A stretch of 64,000 bases of DNA from Bacillus smithii. GTDB lineage: Bacteria; Bacillota; Bacilli; Bacillales; DSM-4216. The stretch's first letter is position 1. The number at the start of each line of letters is the position of its first letter. Both the position numbers and the translations under genes were made by a program. Below the pieces are notes generated by a model that saw only the letters and a list, made by a program, of their open reading frames with translations, was not told the origin of the DNA and did no database searches. This document shows, piece by piece, positions 30,241 to 38,382 of the stretch. The stretch lies in assembly GCF_001050115.1 (NCBI RefSeq), contig NZ_CP012024.1, positions 166,001 to 230,000 of the forward strand, given 5' to 3'.

Positions 30241-31449
30241 ATGGGGATTTTAAAAACGGATCAAAATATTTATTCAAGAACTTATGTGGAAGAAATCAGA
30301 GAGCGAGTCCAACCCATCATTCAAAATGTCATTGAACCAAATGCGGAAGCGATTGATAGAGAAGGAAAATTCCCAAGAGAAAATTTATTGGCGCTGGCTA
30401 AAGAAGGGTGGAATTCTGTAACCGTTCCTGAAAAATGGGGCGGATTAGATTTGGGTTATTTAGGCTTTTCCATTGTTTCAGAAGAAATCGGAAAGGTCGA
30501 TGCTTCTACAGGGTTAGTGTATGCCATGCATGTGGGGGCAACGCAGGTTATTGTTCTATATGGAAATGACGATCAAAAGGAACGATGGCTATTGCCTGTA
30601 CGGGAAGGCGCCATTGGGACTTTTTCTACAAGTGAAAAAGCGACAAGAGGGCATGTATGGTTTAACTTGAGCCAGGCTAAACGGGATGGAAAGGATTATA
30701 TCATTAATGCTGAAAAATCCTTTACGACTAGTGGAGGATACGCTGATTTTTATATTTTACAAACGAGAACTCCGGATTCGGAAGACCCAAGTGATTTTAG
30801 TTATTTTATTGTTGACGGACATAATGAGGGGATTACGGCAAAGCCGTGGAAGGCACTAGGCGTTAGAGGAAATCATAGCGGACCCATTACTTTCAGTAAT
30901 GTAAAAGTAAATCATCGCGATCTGGTGGGACGTGAAGGATTAGGAAAAGAGATAATGGAAGAAGGAGGAAACCCTATTTATTTGCTCGGCATTGCTTCTG
31001 TTTGGCTTGGAGTAGCACAAGGTGCGCTAAAAGCAGCTGTTGATCATGTTACGAAAACAGTAAATAAAGGTTTTGATAATAGTTTAGCTGACCACCAAGT
31101 GATCCGTCAAAAACTGGCAGAAGTGAAAATACAAATTACGGCATTAAAAGCATGGCAGATAGATTTAGCAAGACATTTTGATGAATTTTTGGCGGAGGGT
31201 AAACCGTTGAGTTTACTTGGATCAGAAGTGGTAGAGTTTAAAATTCACACTTCTGAAACGGCGGATTTTGCCGCGCGGGTCGCAATGGATGTAGCCGGCG
31301 GTTATGGATATTCTGAAGGAATATTTGAACGGCTTTATCGGGATGCGCGTGCAGGGATCCCAATGGCTCCATCGAATAATATTGGACGAGACCAAATTGG
31401 CAAAATTTTAGTAGGGTTGCCGTTGAATCTTTGGAATGAAGGTAAGTAA
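30241..31449 (+). CDS. acyl-CoA dehydrogenase-like flavoenzyme lacking the usual catalytic Glu
   Basis: 402 residues with the acyl-CoA dehydrogenase fold: PENWGG-type segment VPEKWGGLDLGYLG, EEIGKVDASTGLVYAMHVG, FSTSEKATRGHVWFN in the beta domain, and C-terminal VAMDVAGGYGYSEGIFERLY. Dehydrogenases normally continue RDARA..IYEGT.EI with the Glu acting as base. Here the sequence is RDARAGIPMAPSNNIGRDQIG, so that Glu is absent. Together with its neighbours this points to an oxygenase or another flavin reaction. It lies 73 bp after the first DszC-like gene, behind AGGAGG, in the same operon. Confidence 0.82.
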   Translation: MGILKTDQNIYSRTYVEEIRERVQPIIQNVIEPNAEAIDREGKFPRENLLALAKEGWNSVTVPEKWGGLDLGYLGFSIVSEEIGKVDASTGLVYAMHVGATQVIVLYGNDDQKERWLLPVREGAIGTFSTSEKATRGHVWFNLSQAKRDGKDYIINAEKSFTTSGGYADFYILQTRTPDSEDPSDFSYFIVDGHNEGITAKPWKALGVRGNHSGPITFSNVKVNHRDLVGREGLGKEIMEEGGNPIYLLGIASVWLGVAQGALKAAVDHVTKTVNKGFDNSLADHQVIRQKLAEVKIQITALKAWQIDLARHFDEFLAEGKPLSLLGSEVVEFKIHTSETADFAARVAMDVAGGYGYSEGIFERLYRDARAGIPMAPSNNIGRDQIGKILVGLPLNLWNEGK

Positions 31450-31676
31450 TCTAATTTGAATTTGAGAAAAGGGCAGTCCAAAAGCTGGTCTGCATCCATA
31501 AAACTCAGCATTTTAAACGTTGGGAGACTTAATCAACCGATTAACGAAATGAAGATCAGTTGACGGGTCGTTATTTCAAGAACAATAAATGTTTAAAATT
31601 TAGAATTTTTGTTTTTTAATTCGTTCATTTTTAAAAATATATTAAAAAGAAAACATTTAAACGGGGATGAAGAAAT

Positions 31677-33053
31677 ATGTCCAAACCACTGTCATTTTCA
31701 GCTTTTGTTATGAATACAGCTTCTCACATCATTCACGGTCTTTGGCGTGATGAAAATGGGCATCAGAAGAACTTTAATGATGTTGAGCTTTGGGTATCCC
31801 TAGCCAAAAAATTGGATGAAGGTGGCTTTGATGCCATCTTTTTTGCGGATGTGATTGGATTATATGGCAATCATCGCGGCGGCTGGGAGTATCATGTTAA
31901 AACGGGCCTGCAAATACCAAGCAATGATCCCATGGTTCTTATGTCTGCACTGGCCGTAAACACGAAGTATTTAGGATTAGCTTTTACGGCGGCTCCGCTT
32001 CAGGAACATCCGTTTAATTTTGCAAGGCGCGTTTCAACATTGGATCATATCTCCAAAGGTCGTATTGCATGGAACATCGTTACAAGCTATTCGGCAAATG
32101 CTTTTCGAAATTTTGGCTATGATGGTCTAGTTCCTCACGATGAGCGATATCGCTGGGCGGATGAATATGTAGATGTATTGTATAAACTTTGGGAAGGTTC
32201 ATGGGACGACGGGGCATTGTTGCAAGATGTCAAGAGCGGCATTCATGCAGATCCGGCAAAGGTTCACAAAATTAATCATATCGGAGAGCGTTATAAAGTG
32301 GAGGGCCCGCACCTTGTTTCACCATCCCCTCAGCGCACCCCGGTGCTATTTCAAGCCGGAGCATCTTCTACAGGAAGGGAGTTTGCGGCCCGAAATGCAG
32401 AGGCTGTCTTTATTGTAGCACCTGATCCCGAAAATGCCCGACAATTGATCAATGAAATCCGGCGATTGGCTAAACAAAATGGCAGGGATGAGAATGATAT
32501 TCTCGTTTTTCAAGGGTTGTCTTTTGTGATTGGTGAGACGGAAGAAGAAGCGAGACGTAAAGAAGCTGAGCTGGATCAAAAAATTGATTTAGATATGATG
32601 ATCGCCCATATGGCAGGCGGAATGGGCATTGATCTTGGAAATATCAGTTTAGATACACCTCTTAAACACATTGAAACAGAGGGAGTAAGAAGCACATACG
32701 AGTGGCTAAAGCAAAGTACTCCCGGGCGCACCCCTACAGTACGAGACCTTGCCAAACTGAGAACGAGATCGTCTCGCATTGTTGGAACCCCTGAAACCAT
32801 TGCAGATCAACTGGAGATTTGGAGGGAAGCAGGAATCGATGGGGTCAATATGATCAATGCTGTCATTCCCGGTTCCTATGAAGAATTTATTGATTTGGTG
32901 ATGCCTGTATTACGAAGACGTGGTTTAGCCCGTGGAGGCCATTCCGAGCCAAGCACCTTCCGAAAAAAATTGTTTGGATCAGATCTTCTGAATGAACGTC
33001 ACCCTGCAGCCAAATATAGAGGTGCATTTGCTGCGAAAAGTACAACACAATAA
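31677..33053 (+). CDS. NtaA/SnaA/DszA-family FMN-dependent monooxygenase
   Basis: 458 residues, the usual size for this luciferase-like TIM-barrel family (nitrilotriacetate monooxygenase NtaA, pristinamycin synthase SnaA, sulfone monooxygenase DszA). Recognisable segments are LSFSAFVMNTASHIIHGLWR at the N terminus, GGFDAIFFADVIGLYG, the ISKGRIAWNIVTSYSANAFR block, FQAGASSTGREFAARNAEAV, and a C-terminal DGVNMINAVIPGSYEEFID. Uses FMNH2 from a separate reductase. In the Dsz pathway DszA cleaves the sulfone made by DszC, so this gene beside two DszC-like genes suggests a two-step organosulfur oxidation. A 227-bp gap precedes it. Confidence 0.92.
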   Translation: MSKPLSFSAFVMNTASHIIHGLWRDENGHQKNFNDVELWVSLAKKLDEGGFDAIFFADVIGLYGNHRGGWEYHVKTGLQIPSNDPMVLMSALAVNTKYLGLAFTAAPLQEHPFNFARRVSTLDHISKGRIAWNIVTSYSANAFRNFGYDGLVPHDERYRWADEYVDVLYKLWEGSWDDGALLQDVKSGIHADPAKVHKINHIGERYKVEGPHLVSPSPQRTPVLFQAGASSTGREFAARNAEAVFIVAPDPENARQLINEIRRLAKQNGRDENDILVFQGLSFVIGETEEEARRKEAELDQKIDLDMMIAHMAGGMGIDLGNISLDTPLKHIETEGVRSTYEWLKQSTPGRTPTVRDLAKLRTRSSRIVGTPETIADQLEIWREAGIDGVNMINAVIPGSYEEFIDLVMPVLRRRGLARGGHSEPSTFRKKLFGSDLLNERHPAAKYRGAFAAKSTTQ

Positions 33054-33148
33054 TAAGAATGATCGAATATAAAGGCGCCGTTTTTATCATTAATATGACT
33101 AAGAAGATGCGAATAATTTATTTTAAACAAAAGGGGGAATTTTGTAAG

Positions 33149-34396
33149 ATGAGCTCCAAACAATTAATTTCAAAAAAAGATCAAGATCCCTTTTCCTCTG
33201 CGGCATTTTCTGAGCCGGTTAAACCAAATTCCCGTGAACTGGACCAATTGATTGAGGAAATTGCCCGGGATGCGGAGGAACGAAGGAATACGAATAGTGA
33301 AGCCCGACCTGATTATGCGATCAAGTTAATCAAGCAGTCCAAGCTTGGCGCGTTGCGTTTGCCGATTGAAGAGGGAGGAGGCGGCGCCAGCATTCGGGAT
33401 CTTTTCCAAGTGATCATCCGCTTAGCCGAAGCAGATCCGGATGTAGCACACAGCCTTCGTTCACATTATTCCCAAGTGGAAGAATATCTTCGAAATCCGG
33501 ATAAAAAAGAACGTGATAAATGGCTGAAGAGGGTGGCCAACGGCGATATTATCGGTAATGCATTTACCGAACTTTCGTCCAAAAATGTTGGAAAATATGC
33601 TTTTGAGACCACTTTATCCCCTGACGGTGACGGATATCGATTAAATGGGACGAAATATTTTAGTACAGGTACGATGTATTCTGACTGGGTTTTTGTGACG
33701 GCGTCCACCCACGATGGGAAAACAGTATCGGTCATCATTCCTGCAAACCGGGAAGGAGTCATTATTGAAGACGATTGGGACGGCATCGGGCAAAAATTAA
33801 CGGGAAGCGGCACGACCCGTTTGAACAATGTGTATGTATTTAAAGATGAAGTAACGTTTATTGACGGTACAAAGACTCCGTTTAATTCCTATCTACAGCT
33901 CTTTTTGCATGCAGTCATTGCCGGAATATTGCGAAATGTAGCGACGGATGCTTCTTCTTTAGTACATCGTCGTAAACGTACATTTTCTTTTGCGGCAGCA
34001 GATAAACCGACAGATGATCCGCAGCTTCAACAGGTGATTGGCCAACTTTCCAGCATCGCATTTGCTGCAGAAGCGATTGTGCTAACTGCTGCAGAAGCAC
34101 TTGATGTTGCTGTGAGATCAGCCGTTGACGGTGTGATCGATTATTCGTTGAGCCATGAGGCTTCGCTTCGAGCCGCACAAGCTAAGGTGGTAGTAGACGA
34201 TCTTGCTTTAAAAGCCGCTACCCTGCTTTTCGAAGTTGGCGGGGCTTCAGCAACAAGACAATCGGCGAAATTGGATCGACATTGGAGAAACATACGCACG
34301 ATTGCTTCGCATAATCCAACAGTTTACAAAGCTCGGGCCATTGGCAGCTACATAGTAAACGGTACAGATCTTCCGATTAGAGAAATTTATTTTTAA
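33149..34396 (+). CDS. DszC/SfnC-like flavin-dependent monooxygenase, paralogue 2
   Basis: 415 residues, a close paralogue of the protein at 28938-30167 with long shared stretches (for example RLAEADPDVAHSLR, RLNGTKYFSTGTMYSDW and VHRRKRTFSFAAADKPTDDP). The same ASHNP histidine motif stands near the C terminus. Differences are concentrated at the N terminus and around PAGKERD/PDKKERD. The start at 33149 (MSSKQLISKK) has AAAGGGGG about 12 bp upstream; an upstream in-frame ATG at 33059 lacks a binding site. Last gene of the cluster. Having two paralogues suggests two substrates or a heteromeric enzyme. Confidence 0.86.
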   Translation: MSSKQLISKKDQDPFSSAAFSEPVKPNSRELDQLIEEIARDAEERRNTNSEARPDYAIKLIKQSKLGALRLPIEEGGGGASIRDLFQVIIRLAEADPDVAHSLRSHYSQVEEYLRNPDKKERDKWLKRVANGDIIGNAFTELSSKNVGKYAFETTLSPDGDGYRLNGTKYFSTGTMYSDWVFVTASTHDGKTVSVIIPANREGVIIEDDWDGIGQKLTGSGTTRLNNVYVFKDEVTFIDGTKTPFNSYLQLFLHAVIAGILRNVATDASSLVHRRKRTFSFAAADKPTDDPQLQQVIGQLSSIAFAAEAIVLTAAEALDVAVRSAVDGVIDYSLSHEASLRAAQAKVVVDDLALKAATLLFEVGGASATRQSAKLDRHWRNIRTIASHNPTVYKARAIGSYIVNGTDLPIREIYF

Positions 34397-34500
34397 GACG
34401 ATTTTAATCAAAACAAATATGAATGGATTTGAAGAATGAGATAAAGTGGGCAAGCTTAATGCTGATTTATAAAAATTCATTAGGAATAAGTTGGTTTTCT

Positions 34501-34529
34501 TTGACTTTTTCTAAAAGGATTTCTATAAT
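34501..34529 (+). promoter_or_regulatory. sigma-A promoter of the resistance locus
   Basis: TTGACT (34501-34506) and TATAAT (34524-34529) with a 17-bp spacer, ending 40 bp before the leader-peptide start. Confidence 0.8.
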
Positions 34530-34569
34530 AATTTCTGTACTTTTAAATTTAGAGGAGGATTATTAAAAA

Positions 34570-34611
34570 ATGTATTTTATCAGATTGCGATTCCCGGCTT
34601 TGAACCAGTAA
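34570..34611 (+). CDS. macrolide-arrest type leader peptide (ErmD/ErmK-like), 13 aa
   Basis: A 13-codon frame, MYFIRLRFPALNQ, starts 11 bp after a strong AGAGGAGG and a consensus promoter. The segment RLRFPxLNQ is the same as in the ErmD/ErmK leader peptides (MTHSMRLRFPTLNQ), in which the Arg-Leu-Arg motif stalls ribosomes carrying a macrolide or ketolide. Stalling would alter folding of the downstream leader, which has terminator hairpins, and so switch on the methyltransferase and ABC-F genes. It is far too short for routine gene calling. The inducing drug is inferred from the motif. Confidence 0.82.
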   Translation: MYFIRLRFPALNQ

Positions 34612-34716
34612 TTAAATACGTTCAAAGGCTCTGTTTGTGTATGCAGAGTAAACGGGAGCAGTCTGTCCTTTTTTAATAATCTTCGTTTCATATAGAAAAT
34701 ATGTAATGTGAAGAAG

Positions 34717-34742
34717 GCAGACGGATCGTTCTGTCTTTTTTA
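34717..34742 (+). terminator. attenuator terminator behind the leader peptide
   Basis: AGACGGA, loop TCGT, TCTGTCT (34719-34736) and a T tract. An upstream segment GTCTGTCC (34661-34668), itself followed by TTTTTT, can pair with GGCAGAC (34717-34723) and would then disrupt the terminator, giving a plausible antiterminator. Another hairpin, CTCTG/CAGAG, lies at about 34630-34648. Confidence 0.7.
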
Positions 34743-34764
34743 TTTATGTATCATTCTCCTTCTT

Positions 34765-35030
34765 TTGTTTAGCAAAAGGAAGGTTTATCCCGCTTCAACG
34801 GGCAGTAAGTCCCCGCTTCAAGACTTAAGCGGAAACAATGAAGTCAAGTGGGGAATAACTGCTCGTAAAAGCCCGATTAGTTCAACTAACCATCAGTGGC
34901 AGATGAAGGCTTATTAAAAGCACCGTGTCCCCATGTCTTCATCTGCACTTGCACATCCTGTGCGTTGCCCCCCACTGATGGAAGTTTCACTTTATTTGGT
35001 GACGGCTTCTAATAGCCCCTAATCTAATAA
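34765..35030 (+). mobile_element. structured noncoding remnant resembling an IS200/IS605 right end
   Basis: The stretch has dense pairings: CCCGC/GCGGG-type arms at the start, then CCATCAGTGG (34889-34898) with CCACTGATGG (34972-34981), and inside it GCAGATGAAG (34900-34909) with CTTCATCTGC (34938-34947). The order of motifs, including AAAAGCCCGATTAGTTCAAC and GGAAGTTTCACTTTATTTGG, resembles noncoding right ends (guide-RNA scaffolds) of IS605-type tnpB elements as remembered. No tnpA or tnpB is present. It separates the leader from the operon. Confidence 0.42.
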
Positions 35031-35057
35031 GGATGGGTCTTCTTCCCTTTACTCTGA

Positions 35058-35086
35058 ATCACAGGCAGATCGCCTGTGATTTTTTT
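35058..35086 (+). terminator. terminator directly before intron copy 2
   Basis: A perfect stem ATCACAGGC, loop AGATC, GCCTGTGAT, then TTTTTT. The intron begins three bases further on (35089). It may be the original attenuator of the resistance operon. Confidence 0.88.
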
Positions 35087-35088
35087 AT

Positions 35089-35728
35089 GTGCGCCCGGCA
35101 TGTACATGAACTATAGGGTGTAAGTCCCGAACCCCGAAGACAGAAGTAGAGGTTAGCCAAGAGCAAGGGTGTCCGTGGTGACGCGGAATCTGAAGGAAGC
35201 TGGAGGCAAAACACCGGTCCGAGGAACACGAACCTCATATAAGGCTAGGTATGATTGAGTGAGTTTGCATAACAAAACAAAGCTCTTTCTGTCGAAGGTC
35301 ATATCGAGTAAATGAGGCGGATAGATGGTGTGAAAGTGCATGTACTTACCCGGGGAGGTCTGGCGGATATGTGAAGTACTCTTCATAACCTACTTAGTGA
35401 TAAGTAGCTGAACCGTCAGAAGTCAGCAGAGGTCATAGTATTAGTTGGTCTAGAACAACTAAGAAGGACCGAACAATTAAGAGAGAATAGCCCTTGGTAT
35501 TCAGTGAGTCATGATGAACACAGAAAACGTAGTACCTCACTTGAGGGAGGAAGCGGTGAATCCCGTGGGAGACCTCTTGGAGGGTGGAGTGACCACTGGC
35601 ATAAAGAGAACAGCTATTCACGGAAGTTATAAAGACTTGCGTCAATTATCTTAATTGAACCGCCGTATACGGAACCGTACGTACGGTGGTGTGAGAGGAC
35701 GGGAGTTAATCGCTCCCTCCTACTCGAT
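35089..35728 (+). mobile_element. ORF-less group II intron (class C type), copy 2, 640 nt
   Basis: Same sequence as the copy at 17757-18396, also placed after a terminator T tract ending in TTTTAT. The flanking exons differ, so the borders G35089 and T35728 are well defined by comparing the two copies. Here it lies in the untranslated leader of the methyltransferase/ABC-F operon, 19 bp before the start codon, and the methyltransferase binding site AAAGGAAG follows the intron. No maturase gene is present in either copy. Confidence 0.88.
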
Positions 35729-35747
35729 TTCGAAAGGAAGAGATCAC

Positions 35748-36668
35748 ATGACCAAAAAAATAAAAAGTGCGGAACTTGTCAGTGAATTTGTAGAGGCATT
35801 CAGATGCCCACTCTGTAAAAGTTCGATGAAGGTTGTTGATTTTAAAAGCTTAATATGCTCTAAAAACCATACTTTTGATTTCTCAAAACAAGGATATGTA
35901 AATTTGATGACTCATCCCTCGAAGAGTCATTACAAGAGAGAATTGTTTAAAGCCAGACACAAGATCATTATCGAAAGTCATTTATATACTCCCATGCATG
36001 AAATGATTTCGAAAGTGATAACGGAATATATGGATGTTTCTGTTAAACCTTTTATGATTGTAGATTTAGGCTGCGGAGAAGGTTCTCATTTACAAAGGAT
36101 TTTGGACGAATGTAAGGTTCCGGCAATGACTGGTGTGGGTCTTGATATTTCAAAGGAAGGCATTGCCATGGCTGCTAAGAGGTACGAAAACCAAATTTGG
36201 CTAGTAGGAGACTTGGCTAAATCACCATTGGAAGATCAATCGTTTCATGTGATTTTGAATATCTTATCTCCTTCCAACTACAAGGAATTCAAGAGGATTT
36301 TAGTGGAAGATGGGCTAGTCATTAAGGTTGTTCCTCGACCTAATTATCTAAAGGAGCTACGAGAAGCATTCTATGATCACAAGGAAAAAAGGGTCTATAA
36401 AAATGATCAAACAGTATCCCTTTTTAAAAAACATCTCCGACTACTGGATGTTTTCCATTTATGTTATTCAAAGAACCTTAATGAAACGGAACTAAAAAAT
36501 TTGGTTCAAATGACCCCTCTTGCTTGGTCTGCGGATAAAGCACGTATTGATGCGTTTATTCATCGGGACTCCGCTCGGATCACAGTTGATCTAGATATTT
36601 TAGTTGGTATGAATAAAGGCTTGAAAAGAAAGTTATCATCGCACAATCGAATGGGGGGCAGTGAATAA
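35748..36668 (+). CDS. RlmA-family 23S rRNA (guanine-N1) methyltransferase
   Basis: 306 residues. The N terminus has the RlmA zinc ribbon (RCPLCKSSM, then LICSKNHTFDFSKQGYVNLM, ligands three Cys and one His). A class I SAM-binding domain follows with FMIVDLGCGEGSHLQRIL (motif I) and GVGLDISKEGI. Family members methylate G745 or G748 of 23S rRNA in the macrolide tunnel; the G748 enzymes (TlrB/RlmAII) help resistance to tylosin-type macrolides. Start at 35748 with AAAGGAAG 8 bp upstream; an in-frame extension would begin inside the intron. The stop overlaps the ABC-F start by one base, so the two are co-translated. Confidence 0.9.
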   Translation: MTKKIKSAELVSEFVEAFRCPLCKSSMKVVDFKSLICSKNHTFDFSKQGYVNLMTHPSKSHYKRELFKARHKIIIESHLYTPMHEMISKVITEYMDVSVKPFMIVDLGCGEGSHLQRILDECKVPAMTGVGLDISKEGIAMAAKRYENQIWLVGDLAKSPLEDQSFHVILNILSPSNYKEFKRILVEDGLVIKVVPRPNYLKELREAFYDHKEKRVYKNDQTVSLFKKHLRLLDVFHLCYSKNLNETELKNLVQMTPLAWSADKARIDAFIHRDSARITVDLDILVGMNKGLKRKLSSHNRMGGSE

Positions 36669-38131
36669 TGGAAAAAGTATATATTGAATTAAAAAATATC
36701 GAAGTCTCCTTTTTAGGCAAATTAGTATTAGATATCCCGCGATTAGCAGTACACCAATTTGATCGTATCGGGATTGTTGGAAAAAATGGGGCTGGAAAGA
36801 GTACGTTATTGAAACTTTTGGACGGTCAAATTACACCAGATAAAGGCCAAGTAAATCGCTTTGCGGATTTTGCTTATTTCGATCAACTGTCAAGACCGAT
36901 TGAAAAAGAAATAGATTTTGATCTTCTAGGAAAGCTCTCTATACCTCAGACAGAAGTTGAAAATTTAAGCGGCGGTGAACAAACACGTTTGAAGTTAGCG
37001 GGAATTTTCTCCACCTACCATGAAGGGTTATTGATTGATGAGCCGACAACACACTTAGATGAGGCCGGTGTACAGTTTTTCATCGATGAGCTGCGCTATT
37101 ATTACGGTGCGCTTGTTCTTGTTAGCCATGATCGTCATGTGTTAGATGAACTCGTTACAAAAATTTGGGAAGTCGAAGACGGGCGTGTAACGGAATATAC
37201 AGGGAATTATTCCGACTACTCAGCACAAAAAGAACTCGCTCGTAATAGACAGCTTAAGGATTACGAAAAATACGTGAAAGAAAAAACACGTCTTTTAAAA
37301 GCGGCGGAAGAAAAGATGACCAAGGCCGAAAAAGTGACCAAGGCCAATAATCGTATGTCAAAAAAGGAAACGAAAGCAAAGGCAAATAAAATGTTTATGA
37401 CGAAATCAAAAGATACAAGCCAAAAGGCGATCCAACGTGCAGCAAAAGCGATTGAGCAGCGAGTGGAGCAACTCGAAGCAGTGGAGGCGCCAAAAAAGGA
37501 ACAAGCACTTTATTTTCCTCAGCCAACGGCTCTCAAGCTACACAATAAGTTTCCGATTATGGCAGACCGATTAACGCTAAAGGCAGGAAATAAAATCCTG
37601 CTCAAAGAAGCTAGTTTCCAATTCCCATTAGGCAGCACCATCGTGATTACAGGAAAAAATGGTTCAGGGAAAACAACACTCCTTCGCCATATCATCCAAC
37701 AAGGAGAAGGGATTATCGTATCTCCTAAAGCTGTCATCGGATCGTATGAACAAATGGGTTATGAATTTGAGAAAGATGAAACTGTACTTGCATTTATGAA
37801 AGAACGGAGCGACTATGATGAAAGCAAGATCCGTGCTGTCCTACACGCAATGAATTTTACTGGAAATGATTTGAGAAAAAATGTCCGCCATTTAAGTGGT
37901 GGAGAAGCGATCCGTTTAGTATTGTGTCAATTGTTTTTGGGAAGATACAATGTGCTGGTTTTAGACGAGCCGACCAATTTTTTGGATGTTTTCTGTATTG
38001 AAGCGTTAGAACGCTTTTTAAAAGGATATGAAGGTACTGTCCTACTTGTATCACACGATCACATGTTTATTCAACGTGTAGCAGATCATATATATGTCAT
38101 TGAAAACCAACAACTAAAATTAAGAAACTAA
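36668..38131 (+). CDS. ABC-F ribosomal protection protein, Msr/Vga type
   Basis: 487 residues with two ABC ATPase domains and no membrane part. The first has GKNGAGKST, signature LSGGEQTRLKL and LLIDEPTTHLD; the second has GKNGSGKTT, LSGGEAIRLVL and LVLDEPTNFLD. A charged, Lys/Ala-rich inter-domain linker (about residues 185-285), which reaches the ribosomal tunnel in resistance ABC-F proteins, joins them. The length equals that of Msr(D). It is predicted to displace macrolides, lincosamides or streptogramins from the ribosome; which class cannot be told from sequence alone. Coupled to the rRNA methyltransferase gene and behind an RLR leader peptide. Confidence 0.9.
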   Translation: MEKVYIELKNIEVSFLGKLVLDIPRLAVHQFDRIGIVGKNGAGKSTLLKLLDGQITPDKGQVNRFADFAYFDQLSRPIEKEIDFDLLGKLSIPQTEVENLSGGEQTRLKLAGIFSTYHEGLLIDEPTTHLDEAGVQFFIDELRYYYGALVLVSHDRHVLDELVTKIWEVEDGRVTEYTGNYSDYSAQKELARNRQLKDYEKYVKEKTRLLKAAEEKMTKAEKVTKANNRMSKKETKAKANKMFMTKSKDTSQKAIQRAAKAIEQRVEQLEAVEAPKKEQALYFPQPTALKLHNKFPIMADRLTLKAGNKILLKEASFQFPLGSTIVITGKNGSGKTTLLRHIIQQGEGIIVSPKAVIGSYEQMGYEFEKDETVLAFMKERSDYDESKIRAVLHAMNFTGNDLRKNVRHLSGGEAIRLVLCQLFLGRYNVLVLDEPTNFLDVFCIEALERFLKGYEGTVLLVSHDHMFIQRVADHIYVIENQQLKLRN

Positions 38132-38246
38132 GTTAGACCTCATTTGCGGGTAAAATAATAGTTTCATTGTGGATGCCGGCCAGAGTTTTTTTCGTGCATA
38201 AAGGACAAATTTTATATATCATTTATCTTTTCTTGCGTTATTGAAA

Positions 38247-38276
38247 AAAGTCGTTTGTCTTTTGGCAAACGACTTT
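38247..38276. terminator. bidirectional terminator between ABC-F and alcohol dehydrogenase genes
   Basis: AAAGTCGTTTG pairs perfectly with CAAACGACTTT around an 8-nt loop. On the minus strand it is followed by TTTTTT, fitting the convergent adh remnant; on the plus strand the T run is short. Confidence 0.8.
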
Positions 38277-38382
38277 GTGTAGAAGCTGTATTCTTTTCTC
38301 CGTTCAGAAAAGCAGCAGGTAAGCAATCTCAAAATGAATTGGCCCATATTAAGAGGGTTCGAGCCATTTCTTAATCAAAAGG

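Noticed and set aside
34708-34917. 69-codon frame downstream of the attenuator
   Set aside because: It runs through a terminator and a palindromic noncoding block, and has no binding site.
36668-38131. Naming the ABC-F gene as a specific msr or vga allele
   Set aside because: The family is clear but the drug class cannot be assigned from motifs alone; a phylogeny would be needed.
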